Assembly (NCBI RefSeq): GCF_016745255.1
Contig: NZ_JADOEQ010000001.1
Coordinates: forward strand, 248,001-312,000
Reading direction: 5' to 3'
Length of the DNA stretch: 64,000 bases
From: Enterococcus sp. BWR-S5
GTDB lineage: Bacteria; Bacillota; Bacilli; Lactobacillales; Enterococcaceae
Shown: piece by piece, positions 1 through 7,235 of the stretch
Position numbering within the stretch: the first letter of the stretch is position 1
Layout of the letters: each line of letters opens with the position of its first letter
The notes under the pieces: model-generated
The model's database searches: none
Told to the model about the DNA's origin: nothing
What the model saw: only the letters and a program-made list of their open reading frames with translations
Made by a program: the position numbers and the translations under genes

Positions 1-1629
1 GGTACATCCTTTACTGATTTTTTTGGTTGGGCTATAGCTAATCCACACGATGATTTCAAAGGAATAGAAGTTGGAGAGACAACAAAATATAAGCCAATCC
101 ACATTGGAATTGAGCTAAGAGAAATAGAAAAATCAATGCAATCTCTTGCTTCGATGAATGAACAGGCTGAGTACCTAACCAATGCATTGAACAGTCTAAA
201 TGAAGCTACGCCATCATGGTTTTGGGTAGCTACTAAGATTAAGCGAGACGGCGAGAATGTAACAAAAGTTGATTATTCACACGGATACGACCATGTAAAG
301 ATGGGAGATTTATTGATTAGCAAATATTATCTAGTTCGTTTTCCGAAATTACTTCAAGGAGCTGTATACGATGATAGTCGCGGGTATTGGCGCTACTTTG
401 GTAAAAATGAGATGAAAGATTTTGCTGAAAGGGAAACACTTAGAGAATTGCAAGCTTGGGGCTACTACGATATAAAGCGGATCACACCGACCAGAATTTA
501 TATTTTACAAAAAACCTATGATAAAAGCTTTCCAAATGCCACACCATTTGAAACGAGCCGACCGGAATTAGTAGTTTTCAAAAATGGAACTTACAATATC
601 TTGACAGGTCAAATGAAATCTAATGATCCGAACGATTATATTCTAAATGCTTTTAACTATGATTTGGATATGAGCGGTCAACCTACACCTCACACAGATG
701 CATTGTTTAATGGACTAGTAGGCGATTCAACCCTATTCTTGAAACAATTTATCGGTTATATGTTCTACCGGAGTCATGCACCAGCTCAAGAAATGCTATT
801 CCTTAAAGGTAATGGAGGAGAAGGGAAGTCTACGTTTATCAATTATGTGAATAATCACATCTTAGGCGGAGACAATTATTCTGCAGTGACACCTCAAGAT
901 TTAGCCAATGATCGTTTTCAAGTAGTTGAATTACTAGGTAAAGCGGCCAATATCAGCGCGGATATCAAAGCGGATTATATAGAAGATTCTAGCATCATTA
1001 AGAGGTTAACCGGTGGCGACCCTGTGTATGCACAATATAAGGGAATACAGGGGTTTAAAATGCTAAATTATGCAAAGATGCTTTATAGTGCCAATAAATT
1101 ACCGAAATTTAAGGACCAAACAGACGGTTTTGCTGACCGCTTGGCTGTTGTTCCCTTCATTAACGGGAATCAACGAGTGAAAGGTGCTACGTTTTGGAAG
1201 AATCATGATATGGGAAAAGTCGAAGCGGAAACATCAGCTTTTGTTTATAGCTGCATTGTCGAGTTTACCAAAATATTCGATGGGAAAAAAGCGCAGTTCA
1301 CAAAAACCAAAAATATGGAAAAAGAAAAAAGTAAATGGCTTCTTGATAATAACCATATTGCTGAGTTTATATTAGAGGCTACCGAAATAAATATAGAGGA
1401 TAAGAGGGGAGAAATAGCCTCAGTTGTTCATAAAGAATATACGGCATTTTCTAAACAAAATGGTTACTATGTAAAAAGTCCTCAAGCTCTAAGAGATTAC
1501 TTAGAGTCATTAGGAGTCATCAAAGTGAAAAACTCAAAGGGGTTCAAAGATGGTGGCTCTCAACAATGGCGTTTTAGTGGGCTGAAGCTGACAGCTACCT
1601 TTTTATATGACTTTGACGATGTGGTGTGA
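1..1629 (+). CDS. Phage D5-like primase/helicase, 5' end cut by window
   Basis: The frame is open from the first base, so the gene begins left of the window; 542 codons are visible. Visible residues 270-277 form a Walker A motif (GNGGEGKS), followed by the acidic ISADI stretch and a late-helicase region (SANKLP, then a DRLAVVPF-like segment). This is the layout of the P4/D5 superfamily III helicase domain of phage primases, which unwind and prime phage DNA at the origin. The N-terminal primase part is missing here. An iteron-like array lies directly downstream, which fits a replication role. The family call is confident; the exact subfamily is not. Confidence 0.85.
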   Translation, partial: GTSFTDFFGWAIANPHDDFKGIEVGETTKYKPIHIGIELREIEKSMQSLASMNEQAEYLTNALNSLNEATPSWFWVATKIKRDGENVTKVDYSHGYDHVKMGDLLISKYYLVRFPKLLQGAVYDDSRGYWRYFGKNEMKDFAERETLRELQAWGYYDIKRITPTRIYILQKTYDKSFPNATPFETSRPELVVFKNGTYNILTGQMKSNDPNDYILNAFNYDLDMSGQPTPHTDALFNGLVGDSTLFLKQFIGYMFYRSHAPAQEMLFLKGNGGEGKSTFINYVNNHILGGDNYSAVTPQDLANDRFQVVELLGKAANISADIKADYIEDSSIIKRLTGGDPVYAQYKGIQGFKMLNYAKMLYSANKLPKFKDQTDGFADRLAVVPFINGNQRVKGATFWKNHDMGKVEAETSAFVYSCIVEFTKIFDGKKAQFTKTKNMEKEKSKWLLDNNHIAEFILEATEINIEDKRGEIASVVHKEYTAFSKQNGYYVKSPQALRDYLESLGVIKVKNSKGFKDGGSQQWRFSGLKLTATFLYDFDDVV

Positions 1630-1636
1630 TTCAAAA

Positions 1637-1850
1637 TATCCATAAAATCCAAGTGATATCCAAGCATTATCCATAAAAAAAGTAGAGTTACCAAGGGTTT
1701 ATCCATAAAATCCAAGAAATGACGAACTCTTATAAAATAAAAGAACAATACTAGTTTTATTATTAGTATATAATAAAAGATTTTCGAAATTTTATGGATT
1801 TATGGATATTTCTTGATATACCAGCGTTTATTTATGGATATTGATGGATA
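1637..1850. repeat. Iteron-like cluster, candidate phage origin
   Basis: On the plus strand the motif TATCCATAAA recurs. An identical 17-mer, TATCCATAAAATCCAAG, lies at 1637-1653 and 1700-1716, with a shortened copy at 1668-1678 and a TATCCAAG half at 1657-1664. The inverse TTTATGGATA appears at 1791-1799, 1799-1808 and 1831-1840, and GATGGATA at 1843-1850. The two opposed clusters flank a very AT-rich stretch at about 1735-1790. The position right after the helicase gene suggests a replication origin. That is inference; the repeats are seen directly. Confidence 0.6.
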
Positions 1851-1908
1851 CTACTATTCTATATGTATGAAAAAAATAACTGATAATGTATCAGAGGAGA
1901 ATTAAATT

Positions 1909-2295
1909 ATGCAAAAACTATCAATGAACCAAAAATTCAACGTTCCGAAAAACGCCTCATACTTTCGGAAGTCAGATGCAGAGGAAACATTCGAACGTCT
2001 GGACCACCCAAAATCATTTTATGAGTTATCGGAAGAGCAGCGAAAACAATTATTAGAATGGTGTTCAGGAATGGAGACTATCAAGCGACCTAATCCACAT
2101 CATACTTCTTACGGATTAAAACACTGGTTTGAAGCGAGTGAAGGAGGATTTTATGTAACTAACGGACAATTCAAAGGCGCAATGATTTTATCAGGCTACA
2201 GTGTTGCTAATCCGGATGCTTTGAATTGGACATTTAATATATCGCAGGCAAGTTATAAAGAAAAGCGTAGTCAATTAAAACGATTGCCAATCTAG
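1909..2295 (+). CDS. Hypothetical phage protein, 128 aa
   Basis: The ATG has a good ribosome binding site (AGAGGAG, 11 bases upstream). The protein is soluble, without signal or membrane segment, and mixed in charge. I do not recognise the family. It is the first gene after the iteron-like region and starts a chain of tightly spaced small genes that reads to the ArpU-type regulator, so it probably belongs to the early-to-middle phage operon. Confidence 0.6.
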   Translation: MQKLSMNQKFNVPKNASYFRKSDAEETFERLDHPKSFYELSEEQRKQLLEWCSGMETIKRPNPHHTSYGLKHWFEASEGGFYVTNGQFKGAMILSGYSVANPDALNWTFNISQASYKEKRSQLKRLPI

Positions 2296-2307
2296 GAGGA
2301 ATAAACA

Positions 2308-2649
2308 ATGAAACATTCAAAAGTAGAAGTTTTTCATGGAAAAGATTTAGATAGCACTGTGGATAAAGCTGTGGAAAAATGCCCGATGGGGTATGAGATT
2401 ATCGATTTCGACGTTTCTTTTGTAAATAGCGAATGGATCGTGATTGCAAAGATTGATAAAGAAACAGGAATGCAAGTGGAAATGTTCAGCGATTGGGATA
2501 TCAATCAGCTAGAACGTGACATAGCAGACTTTTTAGAAGATAACCCAGATATCAAGATTAAACACGTAACACATAGCAGCGCATCTTTTGGAACCAGCGA
2601 CGATCAGGGAATAGCAACTAGTATCGCTATCTGGTACAAGGAGGAATAG
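2308..2649 (+). CDS. Hypothetical phage protein, 113 aa
   Basis: It starts 12 bases after the previous stop behind a strong AGGAGG site. It is acidic and soluble with an alternating strand/helix look (YEIIDFDVSFVNSEWIVIAKID). No catalytic or binding motif is visible and I do not recognise it. Position in the small-gene run points to an accessory role in phage replication or takeover, which is inference only. Confidence 0.6.
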   Translation: MKHSKVEVFHGKDLDSTVDKAVEKCPMGYEIIDFDVSFVNSEWIVIAKIDKETGMQVEMFSDWDINQLERDIADFLEDNPDIKIKHVTHSSASFGTSDDQGIATSIAIWYKEE

Positions 2650-2651
2650 CC

Positions 2652-2846
2652 ATGGAAATATCAATCACGAAAGTTAAACAATACAATGGACCACTCCGTC
2701 ACGTTGTATCAGTTGATGGCGTGCCAGTAGCTGTCACCAAGAGAAGAAGACGAGCGGAAAAGCTGTCTGCATACCTACAAGGCTTTCCATCGGATATATC
2801 AGACCGGAGCATTGAAAGAGTTTTGAATGTACTGAGGGAGGATTGA
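2652..2846 (+). CDS. Small basic phage protein, 64 aa
   Basis: The ATG follows two bases after the previous stop, with the GGAGG inside the upstream coding end, so translation is probably coupled. A basic stretch (TKRRRRAEK) in mid-protein could contact nucleic acid. No family is recognised. Confidence 0.55.
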   Translation: MEISITKVKQYNGPLRHVVSVDGVPVAVTKRRRRAEKLSAYLQGFPSDISDRSIERVLNVLRED

Positions 2847-2848
2847 AC

Positions 2849-3130
2849 ATGAAGGCTCATGAAATAGTGAAATTGATAAATGAATGGGGCGGCTATAAAA
2901 CCTTAAATGCCATCTTTGAATGTTATGACAAGCCTTTTAAATGCCCAAACTGCGATGGCTCTGGTAGCTACATGAAAGAATTCGTTATTGAGAATAATGA
3001 TCCTGCTTGGTTTTATCCTCCAACGGTTAGGCATGAGAAAACAGAGTGCCCGCTGTGCAATGGGCATGGATGGACTGAGAAAGAATATAAACCGAAATTA
3101 GTCCAGAGTGGCTGGGAGGTTCAAGAATGA
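2849..3130 (+). CDS. Small zinc-ribbon protein with DnaJ-like CxxC repeats
   Basis: I chose the ATG at 2849 because GAGGGAGG at 2834-2841 is correctly spaced for it; a TTG at 2843 would sit almost on the site. Two CxxCxGxG-like motifs occur, CPNCDGSG and CPLCNGHG, the knuckle type found in the DnaJ cysteine-rich domain, so one zinc is probably bound by the four cysteines. No J-domain is present. Similar short zinc proteins occur in the early regions of many Firmicutes phages; the molecular role is unknown. Confidence 0.65.
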   Translation: MKAHEIVKLINEWGGYKTLNAIFECYDKPFKCPNCDGSGSYMKEFVIENNDPAWFYPPTVRHEKTECPLCNGHGWTEKEYKPKLVQSGWEVQE

Positions 3131-3231
3131 ATATTTTTCTTTTATGCGGTGCAGCGATTTTAGCCAGTGTGACTGCTGCAATCTGTATTTTGATTATTGG
3201 GGTAGCAGTAAAAGCAGTATTGAAAAAATAA
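3127..3231 (+). CDS. 34-aa single-span membrane peptide
   Basis: The ATG overlaps the upstream stop (ATGA at 3127-3130), a common coupled arrangement in this phage. The product begins MNIFLLCGAAILASVTAAIC and is one hydrophobic helix with a short basic tail ending in LKK. It is probably translated, given the overlap and the clean start and stop, but it could also be chance. The function is unknown. Confidence 0.45.
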   Translation: MNIFLLCGAAILASVTAAICILIIGVAVKAVLKK

Positions 3232-3261
3232 ATTAGTCGAAAAGAATTGGAGGGTAAGAGG

Positions 3262-3780
3262 ATGTCTAAAGGATTGACAAAGCACCAGCTGCAGATTATT
3301 AGTGAAGTTGCCAGCAGAGAAGCCGCAAAGCACGTGGACCAAAAAGAGAAACGTCAAAAGGCTGAACAGCGAGAACGCAATTTGAAAAATACAGATTTGC
3401 TGATGAAGAACTACACCAAGCTAAAAGCGATGGCTGAAGAGTATGAAACCGAAGTAGACGAATACGAGGATACCGTCCTTGATTTATCAACATTGAGCTT
3501 AGAGACTTTGGAGAAATACCACTTCAAAACAGTTAAGATGATGAAGCATGTTGACGCCATGGTTCGGGCATATGAATGGAATTGTGGTAAGGGATTACCA
3601 GAAGAAAAACGGCGCTTTGAAGTATTGAAATATCGCTATCTGGTTGACGAGAAGCTGACAGCTAAACAGTTGTGTGAAAAACTGTTTGTTGACCAGAAAA
3701 CTGTTTATCGTGATACAAAGGCTGCTATCAGGGATATGTCGGTATTGCTATTCGGTACTGCTGCTATCGATTTCGCTTGA
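3262..3780 (+). CDS. ArpU-family phage late transcription regulator
   Basis: The ATG at 3262 is preferred over an in-frame TTG at 3247, which lies just before the GGAGGG that serves the ATG. At about 172 residues it has the size of ArpU-type proteins. The N-terminal half is highly charged and likely helical; the C-terminal part (LTAKQLCEKLFVDQKTVYRD) looks like a sigma-region-4-like helix-turn-helix. It sits between early genes and the packaging/structural block, where these regulators switch on late transcription. Three helically phased TGTC repeats directly after its stop may be its target. Confidence 0.75.
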   Translation: MSKGLTKHQLQIISEVASREAAKHVDQKEKRQKAEQRERNLKNTDLLMKNYTKLKAMAEEYETEVDEYEDTVLDLSTLSLETLEKYHFKTVKMMKHVDAMVRAYEWNCGKGLPEEKRRFEVLKYRYLVDEKLTAKQLCEKLFVDQKTVYRDTKAAIRDMSVLLFGTAAIDFA

Positions 3781-3830
3781 TGTCAAAATCGTGTCAACAA
3801 ATGTCCCAAACTATGTGTTATTATGATAGC
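3781..3830 (+). promoter_or_regulatory. Candidate late promoter with phased TGTC repeats
   Basis: TGTCAA at 3781 and 3792 and TGTCCC at 3802 repeat every 10-11 bases, one helix turn apart. They lead into a good -10 (TATGAT, 3822-3827) that has no recognisable -35. This is how an activator-dependent promoter would look. It would start the structured RNA that follows. The ArpU link is inference from position. Confidence 0.45.
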
Positions 3831-3997
3831 ATGAAATAAGTTTAAACATCAGGAGAGATCGAACAAACAAGGAAAACTTTTACTGATGTTTAACTTACTG
3901 TCGCTCACAGTCTGAGACTTATTCCTAAAAACAAAAAAATGAAGGCAGGTGAAATCCTGCTCCTTTAATCTACCATAGTCTGTGAGCGATATATGTT

Positions 3998-4080
3998 TAC
4001 TAAGTGGCGGAATAGGTAGACGCAATAAAGAGTGAAGAATGAAAGTAACTCATGTGTGGTGCAAATCCACACCTTAGTAA
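3998..4080 (+). other. tRNA-Leu-like element without anticodon arm
   Basis: Seven-base ends TACTAAG (3998-4004) and CTTAGTA (4073-4079) pair perfectly. Between them are a D-arm typical of bacterial tRNA-Leu (GGCGGAATAGGTAGACGC from 4006) and a T-arm (GTGTGG, loop TGCAAAT, CCACAC). The segment 4024-4053, where the anticodon and variable arms should be, is purine-rich and forms no normal 5-bp/7-base anticodon hairpin. No CCA is encoded. It is therefore a degenerate tRNA or a tRNA mimic inside the larger structured RNA, not a working tRNA. Confidence 0.55.
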
Positions 4081-4332
4081 TTAGGGAGCACCTAGATAAC
4101 CAGGCATGGGATTTAGGATTGCGACCCTTTAGCAATCGAGGATGAGGAGCGGGCTCCCGAAGTACAAGGGAAAAACGGCAGACGGCACATGGATGGTCGT
4201 CGTGTAGATTGCTAGTACACAGTATTATATTTATATGGCATTCAATATAATAACTGGTGAAATGAACAGGAAATATCAGGTTATAATATATTGAAGGGCT
4301 GAAAAATATAATAAGGAATGATAATTTTGATT

Positions 4333-4357
4333 AGAGCGCTTAGGCGTTCTTTTTATT
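4333..4357 (+). terminator. Intrinsic terminator of the structured RNA
   Basis: AGAGCGC (4333-4339) and GCGTTCT (4344-4350) pair with one G-U, then a T run. It ends the untranslated transcript just before the next ribosome binding site. Confidence 0.75.
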
Positions 4358-4377
4358 TTGCATAAGGAGGAATAGAC

Positions 4378-4572
4378 ATGACAAACATTATATTGACTAT
4401 CTGCATAGCTGGATTAGCTTTATTGTTGCTAGAGCTGCTCTTGCTATTCTCTATTTCTAATTATATAGAAAATCGATTCGGACCAGTCATGCGAAGCGGA
4501 AGGAATCCTGTACCGCCAAAAGATTTAAAGATAAACCCAGACTACAAGTTACTTAAGCCCGAAAGGAAATAA
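4378..4572 (+). CDS. Small membrane protein, 64 aa
   Basis: It has an AAGGAGG site and an ATG. Residues 4-28 form one hydrophobic helix (IILTICIAGLALLLLELLLLF), followed by a basic proline-containing cytoplasmic-type tail. No signal-peptidase site is evident. It lies directly before the HNH gene and after the structured RNA terminator. Family and role are unknown; small membrane proteins at this point of phage genomes are common. Confidence 0.6.
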   Translation: MTNIILTICIAGLALLLLELLLLFSISNYIENRFGPVMRSGRNPVPPKDLKINPDYKLLKPERK

Positions 4573-4576
4573 CTTT

Positions 4577-4912
4577 ATGGGAGTGAGAGAGTATAACGAA
4601 CGTGAGCGCAAATGGGGTAAGGAGTTTAGAGACTGGCAACAGAAGTTCTATAGGTCGAAAGAATGGATCAAACTTAGAAACAGAGTAAGAGATATAAACG
4701 GAATGCGTTGCAACAAATGCGGTAAGTTGATTAGAGGTAAGAGTATCGTGGACCACATAGAGGAAGTCACACCGGGTAACAAATATGATGTAAGCATTAC
4801 ACTCAATGAGGATAACCTGCAGTTACTTTGCTTAGGTTGCCATAACTCAAAGACGTTTGCGCATCAAATTGATTACGAAATGAAAAACAGAAATGATGTT
4901 AATTTGTTTTAG
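4577..4912 (+). CDS. HNH endonuclease (packaging-associated)
   Basis: The 111-residue protein has the compact phage HNH layout: CNKCGK zinc knuckle, then IVDHIEEVTPG (first catalytic His), NEDNLQLLCLGCHNSKT (Asn and the second zinc pair plus His). In cos phages with 3' overhangs an HNH protein next to terminase is needed for genome-end cutting. The position one gene before the small terminase subunit, with a palindrome in between, fits that role rather than a homing nuclease. The start is ATG at 4577, shortly after the preceding stop. Confidence 0.88.
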   Translation: MGVREYNERERKWGKEFRDWQQKFYRSKEWIKLRNRVRDINGMRCNKCGKLIRGKSIVDHIEEVTPGNKYDVSITLNEDNLQLLCLGCHNSKTFAHQIDYEMKNRNDVNLF

Positions 4913-4990
4913 CATCCCCCCTCTTAACGTTAAGATAAAACCCTTTAAGAAAACGGCGTATGAAGGTTTGCGTATCTCTCCCTTATCAAA
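4913..4990. other. Candidate cos region
   Basis: The non-coding strip between the HNH gene and terminase holds a C-run (CCCCCC at about 4915-4921) followed by the perfect 14-bp palindrome TCTTAACGTTAAGA (4922-4935). Cos sites of Firmicutes phages with HNH-assisted 3'-overhang cutting usually lie here. The palindrome is seen; cleavage is inferred. Confidence 0.4.
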
Positions 4991-5014
4991 AATAACTAGT
5001 TAACAGGAATTGAG

Positions 5015-5521
5015 GTGGAATATTTGAAATTGCAAGATGTGCCGGCAGCCGTCGGAGTATCACGAATAACTATCTATAACTACCGCAAAAGGCTTGGTAT
5101 TGTGGAAGAAACTACAGAAGAAGTACCGGAGGAAACAGTCGAACAGTTTAAAAAGATGGCTGCAAGCAAAATAAAGCCTGGACCATCAAACAATAAAGGT
5201 AAAAAGAAAGTGGATGTTGTGGCAGCTGCGCAATTCTCAAATGATTCTAGCGGATTTTTGGAGATACTACCTAATGATTCTACGCAGCTAAAGAACTTGA
5301 AAGACCAATACAACTCTAACCAAGTGTTAATTAACCATTTAACAAAAGAAATTAACACTTGCATTGTTGATGGTGAGACACCAAGCAAATTGGAAAGTGA
5401 CATGATGGAAAAGTACCAAAAACTAAACATGTCATTAGCAAGAACGATAGAAACCCTTAATCCAGCTGAGGAAAGTTTGGCATCGTTGATTAAAGCGAAA
5501 CTGGCGAGCTATTCATCATGA
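5015..5521 (+). CDS. terS: Phage terminase small subunit
   Basis: About 168 residues. The N-terminus is a helix-turn-helix (LQDVPAAVGVSRITIYNYRK) for binding the packaging site. A lysine-rich linker and a C-terminal helical part with the NPAEESLASLIKAKLAS ending seen in P27-like small subunits follow. The GTG at 5015 is used here; a TTG at 5024 has the better-placed GAGGTGG site and may be the true start. Its stop overlaps the ATG of the large subunit (ATGA). Confidence 0.82.
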   Translation: MEYLKLQDVPAAVGVSRITIYNYRKRLGIVEETTEEVPEETVEQFKKMAASKIKPGPSNNKGKKKVDVVAAAQFSNDSSGFLEILPNDSTQLKNLKDQYNSNQVLINHLTKEINTCIVDGETPSKLESDMMEKYQKLNMSLARTIETLNPAEESLASLIKAKLASYSS

Positions 5522-7221
5522 AATATTTTGATAGGTACGTAAAATTGATTGAAGCTGGAAAAATAGAAGTTTGCGAACCTGTTAAATTATCAATTAAACG
5601 AGTTCAGAGGTTTAAGAAAACTTATCGTTTTAAAGCTAGTGAAGCATACAAGCGAATCGATTTCATAGAAAATGAATGCTCACAAACAAAAGGCAATTCA
5701 GGCAAGTTAAAACTGGCGCTACCTCAAAAAGTTTGGCTTGAAACATCATGGGGCTTTTATCACGATGCTAAAGTAACAAAAACTGACCCTGAGACATTAG
5801 AAGAATATCAAGCAACAGAAGAACGGCGGTTAATCAACGAGGTTCCAATCATCGTACCAAGAGGAACAGGGAAAACTACACTAGGTTCAGCGATTGGAGA
5901 AGTCGGGCAGATTATCGATGATGAATATGGGGCAGATATTCAAATGCTTGCCTACAATCGAGAACAAGCAGGGTATTTGTTTAACGCTTCTGCAGCTATG
6001 TTATCGAATGAAGATAGTTTACTTCATCTAATGCGTGAAGCAGATATGTTAAGAAGTACAAAGCGAGGTATTTTGTATAAGCCTACCAATTCGCTCATGA
6101 GTATCAAAACATCCGATTATGAATCATTGGACGGTACAAACGCACACTATAATATTTTTGATGAAGTTCACACCTACGACGAGGACTTTATAAAGGTTGT
6201 CAACGATGGCTCAAGCCGGAAAAGAAAAAACTGGATGACTTGGTACATTTCTACAAACGGAACAAAGAGAGGAAAGTTATTCGACCAGTATTATGCCGAG
6301 TGGATGGCGATTCTTAACGGCGAAAAAGACAATGATTCTATTATGCCTTGGATTTACAAACTTGATACAGCAGAAGAAATCCGTCAGCCTGAAAAATGGG
6401 TTAAAGCTATGCCGCTCTTGGGAATTACCACAGAAAAAGAAACGATTGCTACAGACATAGAAATGTCAAAAGGGAATCCTGCAAAGCAAGCAGAGTTAAT
6501 GGCGAAAACATTCAATTTACCATCAAACAGCCATTTAGCCTATTTCACAAATGAAGAGTGTCAAGGTTCGCACGATAAATTTGACCGGGCTATTTTTATT
6601 GGGAATGAGGAACGGAATACAAGATGTGTGTTAGGTATTGACTTATCAGATGTTAATGACATTTGTTCGGTTTCTTTCATGGTTGTTGATGGCGATACAA
6701 GATATTTTGATAATTTGAAGTTTGTACCAGCAGCAACCGTGGAGAATATGCCAAAGGAAAGCAAGGAGCAATATGAGCAATGGAAAAATGACGGTCAGTT
6801 AATCGTTCATGAACTTGATTACAACGACGAAGAATTTATTTTCGATACCGTTTTGGAGTACATGAAAGAAAACAAAATTTATCCGGTAGCTGTAGGTTAT
6901 GACCGATGGGGTGCTAAACAGCTTGTGAAGCGATTTAACGACTATTACGGAGATATCTGTAAAGAAGTACCTCAAACGGTTAAAGTTCTTTCTACGCCAC
7001 TAAAAATCTACAAAGAGAAATTGAAAGCTGGAAAGATTATCTTTAACGATCCTGTTTCAACTTGGTGTCATGGAAACGTCAATATAAAAATTGATGGAAA
7101 CAACAATATTTTTCCTAACAGAGCAAAAGCAAAGAACAAAATTGACGTGTTCGCATCACAATTGGATGCGTTCATATGCTACGAGAACTATAAAGAAGAC
7201 TTGAGTTATTACTTTGATTGA
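5518..7221 (+). CDS. terL: Phage terminase large subunit
   Basis: The 567-residue packaging motor has an ATPase domain with Walker A PRGTGKTT near residue 115 and Walker B-type FDEVH near 215. The RNase H-like nuclease domain starts with GIDLSDVND near residue 375 and contains later acidic ligands (VGYDRWG, then KNKIDVFASQLDAF). It cuts concatemeric phage DNA and pumps it through the portal encoded next. The length is normal for HK97-type siphophages. It overlaps terS by four bases. Confidence 0.95.
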   Translation: MKYFDRYVKLIEAGKIEVCEPVKLSIKRVQRFKKTYRFKASEAYKRIDFIENECSQTKGNSGKLKLALPQKVWLETSWGFYHDAKVTKTDPETLEEYQATEERRLINEVPIIVPRGTGKTTLGSAIGEVGQIIDDEYGADIQMLAYNREQAGYLFNASAAMLSNEDSLLHLMREADMLRSTKRGILYKPTNSLMSIKTSDYESLDGTNAHYNIFDEVHTYDEDFIKVVNDGSSRKRKNWMTWYISTNGTKRGKLFDQYYAEWMAILNGEKDNDSIMPWIYKLDTAEEIRQPEKWVKAMPLLGITTEKETIATDIEMSKGNPAKQAELMAKTFNLPSNSHLAYFTNEECQGSHDKFDRAIFIGNEERNTRCVLGIDLSDVNDICSVSFMVVDGDTRYFDNLKFVPAATVENMPKESKEQYEQWKNDGQLIVHELDYNDEEFIFDTVLEYMKENKIYPVAVGYDRWGAKQLVKRFNDYYGDICKEVPQTVKVLSTPLKIYKEKLKAGKIIFNDPVSTWCHGNVNIKIDGNNNIFPNRAKAKNKIDVFASQLDAFICYENYKEDLSYYFD

Positions 7222-7235
7222 AAGGAGGGGAGAAA

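Larger units (their letters stand above)
3835..4357 (+). ncRNA. Large structured phage RNA (ROOL/GOLLD-like candidate)
   Basis: Nearly 600 bases without a convincing gene contain many long complementary pairs. These are 3835-3841 with 3917-3923; 3842-3852 with 3883-3893 (11 bp perfect); 3901-3910 with 3980-3989 (10 bp perfect) enclosing 3945-3949/3956-3960; 4084-4089 with 4153-4158 enclosing 4117-4122/4132-4137; 4203-4207 with 4216-4220; and 4241-4254 with 4281-4295. An intrinsic terminator closes the unit. Size, prophage location beside late genes and an associated tRNA-like fold recall the ornate phage RNAs ROOL and GOLLD. I cannot tell which, or whether it is new. Confidence 0.6.

Noticed and set aside
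3998-4080. A functional tRNA-Leu
   Set aside because: Acceptor, D- and T-arms look right, but no anticodon hairpin can be formed; listed as a tRNA-like element instead.
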